Shown one piece after another: positions 31,894 to 40,902 of a stretch of DNA of 48,502 nucleotides. The stretch is from assembly GCA_016179925.1 (NCBI GenBank), contig JACPCG010000083.1, positions 1 to 48,502 of the forward strand, given 5' to 3'. Each line of letters begins with the position of its first letter. The stretch's first letter is position 1. Both the position numbers and the translations under genes were made by a program. Below the pieces are notes generated by a model. It worked only from the letters and a program-made list of their open reading frames with translations, ran no database searches and was not told the DNA's origin. The stretch is from Candidatus Rokuibacteriota bacterium. GTDB lineage: Bacteria > Methylomirabilota > Methylomirabilia > Rokubacteriales > CSP1-6.

Positions 31894-32027
31894 CAGTCTC
31901 TCCGGTCACGCTCGCGCTCGCGCTCGCTCTGGGCGCGGGCTGGTTCGGCTTTCCCGGCCTCCTCTGGGACGTCGCCTGGCACCGGACGATCGGCCGCGAC
32001 ACCTTCTTCTCGCCGCCGCACGCGCTC

Positions 32028-33389
32028 ATGTACACGGGCGTCGCGGCCAACGGCCTCGTCAGCGCGTGGGCGGTCGTCTGGGGCCGCCGTCGCCACGGGG
32101 CGCCCGCCGGCTTCACGCTCGGTGGCCTCGGGTTCGTGCTGGCCGTGGCCGGCGCGGTGCTCGACGAGTGGTGGCACACGAACGTCGGCAAGGACGTGAA
32201 CCTCTGGAGCCCGCCGCACCTCGTCGGCCTCGCCGGCACGGTGCTCATCGCGATCGGGCTCGTCTTCGCCCTCGCCCGCCACACGCGCTATGGGCTCGAG
32301 CCTCGCTGGTGGGCGCCGCGTGTGCTCCTGCTCTTCGGCTTCGCGGACCTGATCCACAAATCCATGGTCGCGCTCGACCACTACACGCTCGATGCCTGGG
32401 GGCGCACGCCCGACTTCTATCCGCTTCTCCTGGCGCTCTTCCTGCCGGCGATCCTCGTGACCGCCGTCCGCGCGCTCGGCGCCGGCGCCGCCACGGGAGC
32501 GGCCGTGCTCTTCACCGTGCAGCACGCCCTGATCCTCCTCGTGCTGCTCGCTTTCGACATGCGCGTGCCGACCTTCACACCGATCCCGATCCTGCCCGCG
32601 CTCGCGGTGGATGTGGCCGTGGCCGTCTTCGCGGCCCGCCGCGCCTCGCCAGCCGCCGCCGTCGCGGCCGGCATGGCGTTCGTGCTCGTGCTCTACGCGC
32701 AGGAGACCGCGTGGATGGCGTGGACCGTCGCGCGGCCGTGGGAATTCGCCCGTGTCCTCGCCGCCATCCCCGCCGTCACGCTGACCGCGATCGGGAGCGC
32801 CTGGGTCGGCTGGGTGCTGGGGACGCTGCTGGCGAGCGCTGCCGAGGCGCGGCCGCTCGCTGAGGCCTTCCGGAGCCCACAACGCACGCGCGCGGCTGTC
32901 GCTGCCATGCTCGCGCTCGTCGCCGTCGGTCTCGTCGTCGCCTATCGGCCCTCGCGAGCCGAGCCGCCGGCCAGCGTCGCCGCGCTCGGCCTCGCCCCCG
33001 ACGTCGGCTTCGACTACCGCGACGCCGTCTTCTGGGAAGCGCTCCTGCCTGACGGCTGGCGCGAGCCCGGCGTCCACGGCGCCTACCAGGAAGCGATCGT
33101 GGACGGCCGCGGGATCCCGCTCGGCCCCGCGTGGTGCGCGCGCGACGACGCGACGCTCCAGCGGGAGCTGGCGACGGTCCGCTTCGGGCTCGCGATCAAC
33201 GGCGAGCCCGTAGACCTCGCGCGCTACCCGCGAACGCGCCGGCGGCTGCGCGACGGCGCCCTGTGCGAGTGGGTCGGCGTCTCGGCGGCCACGCCGCGCC
33301 CGGGGTTCCAGGAGCTGGTGTACACGCTCGGCCGCGCGTCGGGCCCGCCGTCCAGGCTGACGGTGCAGCTCAGGGTGAAGGAGCCCTGA
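32028..33389 (+). CDS. Polytopic membrane protein of unknown family, paralogue B
   Basis: 453 residues from the first ATG. The frame is open upstream to about 31880 and encodes a hydrophobic helix plus DVAWHRTIGRDTFFSPPHAL, matching paralogue A, but has no standard start codon there. Shared motifs are DEWWHTNVGKDVNLWSPPHL, DHYTLDAWGRTPDFYPLL and a C-terminal domain with PAWCARDD and ALCEWVGVS. Topology and length match paralogue A, so the pair arose by tandem duplication. Conserved His and Asp at the membrane face and paired Cys outside suggest a cofactor- or metal-dependent membrane enzyme or sensor. That is inference. The 3' end overlaps the convergent methyltransferase gene by 20 bases. 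Confidence 0.85.
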   Translation: MYTGVAANGLVSAWAVVWGRRRHGAPAGFTLGGLGFVLAVAGAVLDEWWHTNVGKDVNLWSPPHLVGLAGTVLIAIGLVFALARHTRYGLEPRWWAPRVLLLFGFADLIHKSMVALDHYTLDAWGRTPDFYPLLLALFLPAILVTAVRALGAGAATGAAVLFTVQHALILLVLLAFDMRVPTFTPIPILPALAVDVAVAVFAARRASPAAAVAAGMAFVLVLYAQETAWMAWTVARPWEFARVLAAIPAVTLTAIGSAWVGWVLGTLLASAAEARPLAEAFRSPQRTRAAVAAMLALVAVGLVVAYRPSRAEPPASVAALGLAPDVGFDYRDAVFWEALLPDGWREPGVHGAYQEAIVDGRGIPLGPAWCARDDATLQRELATVRFGLAINGEPVDLARYPRTRRRLRDGALCEWVGVSAATPRPGFQELVYTLGRASGPPSRLTVQLRVKEP

Positions 33390-33981
33390 GCGAGGAAATG
33401 ACGACCTCGTGGCCGCCCGGCGTCCGGTCGACGCGGCTCACAGGCACTCCACAGCGCCGGTAGCAATCGAGCAGCGTCGCCTCCGTGTAGCGGAAGGTGT
33501 GGATCCGACCGTCCGGCGTCCGCGTCAACGCGCGCGCCGCCCAGCGGACGACGGCAAAGCGTGACTGCGAGAGGTTCCGCACGGGCTCGGCGATCACGAG
33601 CCGGCGCCGCGCGGCAGCCCAGAGGCGCGGAAGCAAGGTGTCCGCGATGTCGTGGAACTGATATAAGCTTGCCTGCATGATCACCGTCCCGGCTGCGGGC
33701 AGCGCGCCCCCGGGGCGCACGTCGACGGCGCGGACGTCGATGCCACGGCGCCGGGCAAGCCTCAGCATCGCGGGCGCCTGCTCGAGGCCGACGTACGACC
33801 GCACGAGCCCGCGGCGCGCCAGATGCCGGTAGAGACCGAGATGGCCGCAGCACACCTCGAGAAGGTCGTCGGGCTCGCCGATCCGGGCGGCGACGAGCGC
33901 GTAGCGCGCCGCATAGTCCGGCCCGTAGCCGAGGCGCATCAGCAGCCGGTACAGCGCCGGAACCTGGTAGATGGTCAGCAT
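33370..33981 (-). CDS. Class I SAM-dependent methyltransferase-like protein
   Basis: A 203-residue protein. LLEVCCGHLGLYRHLA is a divergent SAM-binding motif I, followed by SYVGLEQAPAMLRLARRRGI (motif II area) and TVIMQASLYQFHDIAD (motif IV area). The C-terminal CYRRCGVPVSRVDRTPGGHE is repeated as a fragment at about 46.9 kb. The substrate is unknown; nearby glycosyltransferases suggest lipid or sugar modification. The divergent GT2 gene shares the 53-bp upstream region, in which TAGAAT faces this gene. Confidence 0.8.
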   Translation of the reverse strand: MLTIYQVPALYRLLMRLGYGPDYAARYALVAARIGEPDDLLEVCCGHLGLYRHLARRGLVRSYVGLEQAPAMLRLARRRGIDVRAVDVRPGGALPAAGTVIMQASLYQFHDIADTLLPRLWAAARRRLVIAEPVRNLSQSRFAVVRWAARALTRTPDGRIHTFRYTEATLLDCYRRCGVPVSRVDRTPGGHEVVISSLRAPSP

Positions 33982-34034
33982 CGCCGGGCGGGGCGCGGGA
34001 GCACGATGCCGGACATTCTAGCGTGTCAGGCGCG

Positions 34035-35030
34035 ATGACGGGCGAGCGCGGCGAGCTGATCTCGGTCGTCGTCCCCGTGTGCAACGAGGAGGCGAACCTG
34101 CCGGAGCTGCGCGCCCGGCTGAGCGCGGCGCTCGCCGGCCACGAGTTCGAGTGCATCGTGGTGGACGACGGCAGCACGGATGCCACGGCCGCCATCGTCC
34201 GCGACTTCGCGCGCGAGGACCCGCGCTTCAAGCTCGTGAGCCTGTCGCGGAACTTCGGCCATCAGGCGGCGATCTTCGCGGGCCTCACCTTCGCCCGCGG
34301 CGCGTGCGTCGCGGTCATGGACGGCGACCTCCAGGACCCACCGGAGCTGATCCCCGAGATGCTCCGCGCGTGGTCGAAGGGCGCCGAAGTGGTCTACGGC
34401 GTCCGCGCGGCGCGCAAGGACGGGTGGTTCAACCGCACGGCCGCCGCGATCTTCTACCGCCTCCTGCAGCGGCTGACCCCGATCCGCATGCCGCTCGATG
34501 CGGCCGACTTCGCGGTGCTGGACCGCCGCGTCGTGGACCTGCTCGTCGCCATCGGCGAGCGCCGTCCGTACCTGCGCGGGCTGCGGGCCTGGGCCGGCTT
34601 CCGGCAGGTGGCGGTGCCCTACGTGCGCGAGCGCCGCCGCAAGGGCTCGGCGAAGTACACGGTCTGGAAGCTCGCCGACCTCGCCGTGTCCGGGATCGTC
34701 GCGTTCTCCGTCGTCCCGCTCCGGCTCGTCATCCTGGCGGGCGCAGCGGTCTCGGTCCTGTCCGCCGCGGGAGGGGTGGTCCTGCTCCTCAGCCGTCTCG
34801 CGGGCGTCCGGCTCCTCGGCGGGGAGGTGCCGGGTCTCGCCATCGCGCTCGCCGCCGTCGCGTTCCTGTTCGGGTTCCAGCTCGTCGTGCTGGGGCTCCT
34901 CGGCGAGTACGTGGGCCGCGTCCTCGAGCAGGTTCAGCACCGCCCGATCTTCGTCGTGGACGAGGTGGTCGGCCTCGAGGCGGCGCCGGCCGCTCGGGAG
35001 CGGAGCCGGCGCCCGCCGCCTGCGGGCTGA
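34035..35030 (+). CDS. Membrane-anchored GT2 glycosyltransferase (DPM1/GtrB/ArnC type)
   Basis: About 331 residues from ATG 34035 (GTG 34023 possible). An N-terminal GT-A domain has ISVVVPVCNEEANLPEL, VDDGSTDATA, SRNFGHQAAIFAG and the metal-binding AVMDGDLQDPPELIPEM. Two C-terminal membrane helices (about residues 225-295) and an Arg/Pro-rich tail follow. This architecture transfers a sugar from a nucleotide sugar to polyprenyl phosphate on the cytoplasmic face. The lipid-linked sugar could be used by the GT39 enzyme encoded nearby. Confidence 0.92.
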   Translation: MTGERGELISVVVPVCNEEANLPELRARLSAALAGHEFECIVVDDGSTDATAAIVRDFAREDPRFKLVSLSRNFGHQAAIFAGLTFARGACVAVMDGDLQDPPELIPEMLRAWSKGAEVVYGVRAARKDGWFNRTAAAIFYRLLQRLTPIRMPLDAADFAVLDRRVVDLLVAIGERRPYLRGLRAWAGFRQVAVPYVRERRRKGSAKYTVWKLADLAVSGIVAFSVVPLRLVILAGAAVSVLSAAGGVVLLLSRLAGVRLLGGEVPGLAIALAAVAFLFGFQLVVLGLLGEYVGRVLEQVQHRPIFVVDEVVGLEAAPAARERSRRPPPAG

Positions 35031-35150
35031 CCGGATCCGCGCTGATGCCCCTCCGGGCGCCGCCGCGCCCAAGGCCACCTCAGGCAGCGTCGAGGTGACA
35101 GAGAAGCGCCGCGGAGGCAACATGCCAGCAATTTCGTGGACCTGTTATAG

Positions 35151-36167
<1,017 letters not shown>

Positions 36168-36215
36168 TCAGACCGTCCAGGTCTCGACAGGCCTCATCCC
36201 CCTGTCCGCCGCGGA

Positions 36216-37913
36216 TTAGCGGTTCGAGTAGAGCCAGCGGGAGCCGTACTGCCCGAGCGCGTGCACGTGCGGCAGCGGTAACGCTGCGACGACGCTGTGT
36301 CCCCTTGGCCGCCGCACGACGAGGAACACCCGCCGCGGGCCCGCCCAGAGACGGAGCAGCTCCCGCGTGTCGATGAACACGCCGTCGGCCTCCGGCAGCT
36401 TCGACGCGAAGGAGAAGTAGCCGACGGCCCCGTTGACGAGGAGGACGCGGCGTCCCGTGTAGAACGGAAGCGCGGGGCTGTACTCGAGCGAGCCCTCGTA
36501 GACGATGACGTCGTCCGGGGCTGCCTGCGCGACGATCGCCCGGGAGACCGCCTTGGCCGAGTGGTGAGGCTCGACCACGCCGAGAAGCTGGAGGATCAGC
36601 GTGGTGATCACGCCCGCCACGGCGAGGAGCGAGACGAACGCGCTCCGGCGCCAGCGGCGGGCCCAGCAGAGGGTGGCGAGGCCCCAGCCCAGGAGGAGCG
36701 TCAGCCCGAGCGCTTGGAGCAGCACGCCGAACGGGCGGGGCGAGGCGAACGGGAACGGGACGCCCTGATCGCGCAGGATGCGGTAGTAGACGTTCAACTC
36801 GGCGAGCCCGGCCATCGCCTGGCTCGGGGTCAGCCCCGCGCCGATCCAGAGCGCCCAGAGGCCGACGGCGCTGCACCCGACGAGCCCGACCCAAAGCCAG
36901 CGGCCGATGTCGCGCCCGCTCGCCCAGCCGGCGCCCACCAGGACGGCGAGCGCCGGAAAGGCCGGCAGCGCGTAGTACTCGTGCTTGAAGCGCGAGAGCG
37001 CGAAGAGGCCGACGATCACGAGCACCCACGCCACCACGACCGGGCGCCACCGCGCTGCCGCTGACGTGGCCGGCGCCGGGCGGGCCAGCGCGAACACCCC
37101 CCACGGGAACGCCCAGAGGAAGCTCGCGATCAAGAACCCGAGCGTCGAGATCGGCACGTCGTCTTCCACGAACCGTCGGGCGTCGAGGAACCGGAGCAGG
37201 TGGTTGTCCAGCACGTAGAAGCCGAAGAGCGTCGGGGAACGCCACGCGGCGAGCGCGTGCCACGGCACTGTGATCACGAGGAAGACCGGCACGCCGCGGG
37301 CGAGGTTGAGGTCGCGCCAGGACAGCCGGCGACCCAGCCGGCGCATCAGCAGGAGGCCGATCCCGACGATCAGCACGGGGAACACCAGGCCGGCGAAGCC
37401 TTTTGCGAGCACGCTCAGGGCGGCACCGATGTAGAGCCAGAGGAAGCGCACCCGGCCACGGTCCGGCCGCTCCGCATCGCGTAGGAAGCCGTACATCGCC
37501 AGCGTGAGACAGAAGACGAAAAGCTGATCCGTCGACGCCTTGCGGACGTAGAGCGCGTTGCCGGCGACGGTGGCGAGCACGAGCCCGGCGAGGAGCCCGG
37601 CGCGCGGGCCGTAGAGGCGCCGGCCGATCCGCCAGGTGAGCAACACCGCGCCGAGCGTGGCGAGCGCCGACCAGAGGCGCACCGCCCACTCCGTCGGGCC
37701 GACAAGCCGGAAGGTGAGCGCGGTGAGCCAGAAATAGAGCGGCGGCTTCTCCAGGTAGGGGAGACCGTTCACGTGGGGGATCAGCCAGTCGCCGCGGCTC
37801 AGCATCTCCTGCGCGATGGCGGCGTAGAGCCCCTCGTCGGGGTCGAGCAGAGGCATCCCCAGGTTGACGAAGAGGAACGGGAGGCTCAGCACCAGCAGCA
37901 GCAGCATGCTCAC
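36216..37913 (-). CDS. GT39/ArnT-like membrane glycosyltransferase
   Basis: A 565-residue protein with about 11-12 membrane helices and a short C-terminal soluble domain. The N-terminal LDPDEGLYAAIAQEMLSRGD followed by IPHVNGLPYLEKPPLYFW is the PMT/ArnT signature, with the catalytic acidic residues in the first periplasmic loop. LSRFKHEYYALPAFPALAVL also matches ArnT-like proteins. These enzymes use polyprenyl-phosphate sugars to modify lipid A or proteins. The GT2 gene nearby could make the donor. A second partial copy of this gene's first 17 codons is at about 47.9 kb. Confidence 0.9.
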   Translation of the reverse strand: MSMLLLLVLSLPFLFVNLGMPLLDPDEGLYAAIAQEMLSRGDWLIPHVNGLPYLEKPPLYFWLTALTFRLVGPTEWAVRLWSALATLGAVLLTWRIGRRLYGPRAGLLAGLVLATVAGNALYVRKASTDQLFVFCLTLAMYGFLRDAERPDRGRVRFLWLYIGAALSVLAKGFAGLVFPVLIVGIGLLLMRRLGRRLSWRDLNLARGVPVFLVITVPWHALAAWRSPTLFGFYVLDNHLLRFLDARRFVEDDVPISTLGFLIASFLWAFPWGVFALARPAPATSAAARWRPVVVAWVLVIVGLFALSRFKHEYYALPAFPALAVLVGAGWASGRDIGRWLWVGLVGCSAVGLWALWIGAGLTPSQAMAGLAELNVYYRILRDQGVPFPFASPRPFGVLLQALGLTLLLGWGLATLCWARRWRRSAFVSLLAVAGVITTLILQLLGVVEPHHSAKAVSRAIVAQAAPDDVIVYEGSLEYSPALPFYTGRRVLLVNGAVGYFSFASKLPEADGVFIDTRELLRLWAGPRRVFLVVRRPRGHSVVAALPLPHVHALGQYGSRWLYSNR

Positions 37914-38017
37914 GATGGCGGCCTCATGATAGCGGAAAAGGCCCCGGTGTATCCTTCGGCTACCGTCTTCGGCTCGCCGAGGACTCGCACGTTGACCACA
38001 CGCAAGTCTTCCGGCGG

Positions 38018-38095
38018 ATGGAAGAACGGATCCGTCTGCTGGAGGAGTTCCAGGAGAGCATCAGGGCGTTCCTGCGAAGGCAAACCGCCATCTGA
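38018..38095 (+). pseudogene. Short coiled-coil fragment
   Basis: MEERIRLLEEFQESIRAFLR then RQTAI and stop. The frame is open upstream to about 37925 without a start codon, and the visible part looks like the end of a helical protein (preceded by DSHVDHTQVFRR). Probably a gene remnant; otherwise nothing is seen between 37914 and 38190. Confidence 0.3.
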
Positions 38096-38190
38096 CCAGC
38101 GCGTCGCCAGGCTCCGCGTGCGGCTGGCCGTCAAGGTCCCGTTGTAGCCGAGCGTGAGGAAGAGCCGGACGGCGCGAATCGCGCTTTCCG

Positions 38191-38562
38191 CTACTCGCTC
38201 CTGGCGTGATCGCTGGCGCGCTCGAACACGGTCACGCCGTTCCGGACCATCCGCTCGAGGGTCGAGGCGGCCGCCGCGTACTCGGCCTCGCTGTAGACGT
38301 GTGGCTCGAGCCGCGGGACGGCGAGGGCCCGCTTGGTGAGGGCGTAAGCATCGTCCCGCGGCTCGCCTTGATACACCACGAGCACGTCGACATCGCTGGC
38401 GACGGTGGCCGTACCCGCGGCCTGGGAGCCGAAGAGCACGACGCGGACCAGCGGCAGCTGCGCCGCCAGGCGCTTGATCCCCTGGCCGAGAGCCTCGAGT
38501 AGAGCCTCTTTATCGCGGTCCGGCCAGAAGACCCGTACAGAATCCGACGACCTCTTCGGCAT
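38191..38562 (-). CDS. MNT-type nucleotidyltransferase (HEPN partner)
   Basis: A 123-residue minimal nucleotidyltransferase with the GSx10DxD signature: Gly45-Ser46 in LFGSQAAGTA and Asp57, Asp59 in SDVDVLVV. In HEPN/MNT toxin-antitoxin pairs the MNT protein neutralises the HEPN RNase, in some cases by AMPylating it. The start lies 53 bases inside the HEPN gene, so the two are translationally linked, with the toxin gene first. This gene order is usual for HEPN-MNT. Confidence 0.88.
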   Translation of the reverse strand: MPKRSSDSVRVFWPDRDKEALLEALGQGIKRLAAQLPLVRVVLFGSQAAGTATVASDVDVLVVYQGEPRDDAYALTKRALAVPRLEPHVYSEAEYAAAASTLERMVRNGVTVFERASDHARSE

Positions 38563-38905
38563 GGCGGATAAGCCTCTCTGCCTCGCCTCTGGTGTATCGG
38601 GTGCGCGGCGACCCGGACGGATGCGCGTTGGGGTAGCGCGTGGGGATGTAGGCCTTGTCGAGCTCCAGCCCGGCGTCGATCAGGTTGCCCGGGACCTGGC
38701 GCCTCCGGCCCAGCTCCGTAAGCAGGTCGGCCACCGAGTGACCCCACGCTTCCGCGCCCAGCGCCTGGAAGACCGCCTTCACGGCTTTCTCGGCCCCTTG
38801 CTGGGCGGAGAAACACGCCCACTCATAAAAGCCGGCTTCCAGGTCAGCCTTGGCGTGCCGGAGGTCTCCCTGCGCCTGGTCCATCCAGTCACGGCTGCGT
38901 TCCAT
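38510..38905 (-). CDS. HEPN-domain protein (toxin of HEPN/MNT pair)
   Basis: About 131 residues from ATG 38905. Characteristic segments are RDWMDQAQGDLRHAKADLEA, YEWACFSAQQGAEKAVKAVF, AWGHSVADLL, KAYIPTRYPNAHPSGSP and YTRGEAERLIRHAEEVV. The last holds a possible RxxxxH-like RNase motif. The frame stays open upstream to 38962. It should be a ribonuclease toxin controlled by the overlapping MNT gene. A second, damaged HEPN gene lies at 47969 and a fragment of a third is fused to an UppS tail at 39913. Confidence 0.88.
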   Translation of the reverse strand: MERSRDWMDQAQGDLRHAKADLEAGFYEWACFSAQQGAEKAVKAVFQALGAEAWGHSVADLLTELGRRRQVPGNLIDAGLELDKAYIPTRYPNAHPSGSPRTRYTRGEAERLIRHAEEVVGFCTGLLAGPR

Positions 38906-39203
38906 CGCTCGTTCAACGCTACCACGGATCACACCCGCCGCCTGGGTCCCGACGGCTTGCACCGCACGGAGAAGCTGGGCTATCCGATCAAGGAGGCTCT
39001 GGTCCCCAGCTGGGGCGGCTTGAAGGATTCGCTATTCGGCGCTGGTCGCTTACAAGAAGTCGATGGTGCGAGGGAGACGGCCCGCTTGGCCGTCACGAGC
39101 GTATCGGCCGTCACATCGCTCCAAGGCGCGTTGGAGGCGCGAGGCGTCAAAGGCTGAGGAAGACCGCAATGTTAGCCGATCTTCGTGCTAGGTTGGACAC
39201 AGG

Positions 39204-39905
39204 ATGCGCGTGCTCGTCGTCGAGGACGAAAAGGCGGTGGGTGAGGTCTTCGTCACCTACCTCCTGGAGCTCGGCCACCAGCCTGTGCTCGTCGGGAGCG
39301 CTGAAGCCGCGCTCGATCGGCTCACGACCGCCTCGCCCGACGCGATCCTCCTCGACGTCCGCCTGCCGGGGATGAGCGGGTTCGAGTTCCTTCAGCTTCC
39401 GCTCGTCCGCGCGGCGGGGATTCCGGTCGTGGCGGTCTCCGGCGTCGCCACCGAGCACCAGGCTCGGGAATGCCTCCGGCTCGGCGCGGTGGATTTCATC
39501 GCGAAACCCGTGCCGCTCGAGCGCCTGGGCGAGGTGCTCGAAGTGCTGGAGCCCTATGCCCGTGAGCGGCGCCCCGAGCCGTCGGGGGAGCGCCGTGAGC
39601 GGCGGAGCGCGCCGCGGGCGGCCCTGGCGACGACGGTGCGCGTGGTCGAGGACGACGGGACCGAGTGGTTCGGGACCTCGGTGACGGTGAGCCCGTTCAG
39701 CGTGAGGATCCGTCCGCAGGCCGCGGTGCGGCCGGGCCGGGTCGTGAAGCTCTCCTTCACCCCGCCCGACGGGGGCCCGGCCCTCCAGGCACTGGCGCTC
39801 CTCGTGCGGGAGGAGCCGGACGTCGCGATCTACTTTTTCGCCGATCTCAACGCCCCCGCGGTCTCGCGGCTCAGCACGCTGATCGCCCGACTCCAGCGCG
39901 CGTGA
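39204..39905 (+). CDS. Response regulator with receiver domain and degenerate PilZ-like domain
   Basis: A 233-residue protein. The receiver domain (1-115) has Asp8 in VVEDE, phospho-acceptor Asp51 in ILLDVRLPGMSG, Ser79 and Lys101 in DFIAKPVP. Residues ~125-230 resemble PilZ: RRERRSAPRAAL has the RxxxR c-di-GMP motif, but the second motif (D/NxSxxG) is TVSPFSVRI, so binding may be lost or altered. It may link phosphorylation to c-di-GMP or to a surface function. No kinase gene is adjacent. TAGGTT lies nine bases before the ATG. Confidence 0.88.
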   Translation: MRVLVVEDEKAVGEVFVTYLLELGHQPVLVGSAEAALDRLTTASPDAILLDVRLPGMSGFEFLQLPLVRAAGIPVVAVSGVATEHQARECLRLGAVDFIAKPVPLERLGEVLEVLEPYARERRPEPSGERRERRSAPRAALATTVRVVEDDGTEWFGTSVTVSPFSVRIRPQAAVRPGRVVKLSFTPPDGGPALQALALLVREEPDVAIYFFADLNAPAVSRLSTLIARLQRA

Positions 39906-39925
39906 GGCGGCGTCAGCGCCCGAAG
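39876..39925. repeat. 50-bp direct repeat, left copy
   Basis: Covers the last codons of the response regulator and the bases after it. It matches 40811-40860 at 48 of 50 positions. Between the copies are an UppS/HEPN fragment and a MazEF-like pair. The copies are consistent with insertion by recombination or duplication of this stretch. Confidence 0.8.
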
Positions 39926-40071
39926 CGGCGCTGGCGCTGCTGATAGGCGCGCACGGCCTGGAGGAAGTCCACCTTGCGGAACGCGGGCCAGTGGGCGTCG
40001 CAGAAGTAGAACTCGCTGTAGGCGCTCTGCGTCGGGATGTAGTGCTTGTCCAGCTCCTTCGCGTGGTCCAT
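39913..40071 (-). pseudogene. Chimeric remnant: HEPN piece joined to UppS C-terminus
   Basis: A 52-codon ORF. It begins [14 protein letters not shown], which matches the C-terminal part of HEPN proteins (compare DKAYIPTRYPN at 38.6 kb). It then switches to [20 protein letters not shown] and [18 protein letters not shown], the exact end of an undecaprenyl-diphosphate synthase like the one at 46.1-46.7 kb. The two families have no reason to be fused, so this is a deletion or recombination scar. It shows that a second uppS copy once lay here. Confidence 0.75.
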
Positions 40072-40112
40072 CTGGGCTCTGGCGGCGCCGACTGCGGCAC
40101 TAGACGAACGAG

Positions 40113-40472
40113 TTACAACTCGAAGGGTTCGAGCCCCAGGCTCACCTGGATGGCTCTGTCTACCTGGCGCATCCGATCTGAGGGCAGATTACCTGCACGC
40201 TGTCCGAGGCGTCGCTTGTCCACCGTGTAGAGATGCCCGAGGTGAACGACCGAAGGCCTCGGCAACCCCGATTCTCCTGGGCCAATGCGAACTCCTACCG
40301 GTAGTTTGGCAACGCGGGGATTGCTCGTGATGGCAGCGACAATGGTCAACTGGCTTGCCCGGTTGCCGATATCGTTCTGGATGACGAGGGCCGGATGGCG
40401 TCCGCCCATCTCCCCGGTGCCAGTCGGAGAGAAATCGACAAAGTAGATTTCACCTCTCTGCGGGGACTCCAT
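40113..40472 (-). CDS. MazF/PemK-family toxin
   Basis: A 119-residue protein with MazF features: [20 protein letters not shown] in strand 1 with the catalytic Arg, [20 protein letters not shown]-like TIVAAITSN, and [12 protein letters not shown] near the end. These toxins cleave mRNA at short motifs. Its ATG starts right after the antitoxin stop (TAAATG), and both genes are read from one promoter. Confidence 0.92.
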   Translation of the reverse strand: MESPQRGEIYFVDFSPTGTGEMGGRHPALVIQNDIGNRASQLTIVAAITSNPRVAKLPVGVRIGPGESGLPRPSVVHLGHLYTVDKRRLGQRAGNLPSDRMRQVDRAIQVSLGLEPFEL

Positions 40473-40739
40473 TTATCGCCTCCTCCGTCGGGGAGAGGGA
40501 GGCAGGGTCTCGGTGACAACAGGAAAATAGGTTTCCGCGAGGGCGCGATCTTCGTTGGCGAGACCAGCATAGATCTCCGTGACCTTCCGCACGAGCTCCA
40601 CCTCGGCGGGCTGCCCGAGGGCCGTCTCGACCGCTCGACGGACGAACGCACTTCGGGAAAGGCGGGCCTTGCCGGCGAGCCGGTCAATCCGGCGAAGGAG
40701 AGGAGCCGGCAGGCTGAGAGCGACCTTGGTAACAGCCAT
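40473..40739 (-). CDS. Ribbon-helix-helix antitoxin (MazE-like)
   Basis: An 88-residue protein. TKVALSLPAPLLRRIDRLAG and LSRSAFVRRAVETAL form an RHH DNA-binding domain; the C-terminal half is acidic then ends SPRRRRR. It should bind and inhibit the MazF-like toxin and repress the operon. AAGGAGG precedes the ATG. Three copies of a TTCATAC half-site lie upstream. Confidence 0.88.
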   Translation of the reverse strand: MAVTKVALSLPAPLLRRIDRLAGKARLSRSAFVRRAVETALGQPAEVELVRKVTEIYAGLANEDRALAETYFPVVTETLPPSPRRRRR

Positions 40740-40741
40740 AA

Positions 40742-40780
40742 TTCATACCTCCTTCATACCATTCTTTATCGGAGTATGAA
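40742..40780 (-). promoter_or_regulatory. Operator-like half-sites upstream of the MazEF pair
   Basis: TTCATAC occurs at 40742-40748 and 40753-40759, 11 bp apart, and its inverse GTATGAA at 40774-40780. One helical-turn spacing and the inverted third site fit cooperative binding by an RHH antitoxin. GATAAA between them may contribute to the -10 region. The first site overlaps the antitoxin ribosome-binding area. Confidence 0.55.
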
Positions 40781-40810
40781 TCGAATCGTGCTTCCGATCA
40801 AGGGTCGTGA

Positions 40811-40860
40811 ACGCTGATCGCCCGACTCCAGCGCGCGTGACGCGGCGTCAGCGCCCGCAG
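40811..40860. repeat. 50-bp direct repeat, right copy
   Basis: Second copy of the segment at 39876-39925, with two mismatches. It contains no gene here; the part corresponding to the response regulator end is detached from its gene. Confidence 0.8.
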
Positions 40861-40902
40861 CGATGGCCGGGGACGGAAGTCGCCGCCGCGGTAGCGTCGT
40901 CC

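Noticed and set aside
38963-39203. Possible gene upstream of the HEPN start
   Set aside because: The frame is open on the minus strand but has no start signal, domain or consistent codon use; nothing else is seen in this stretch.
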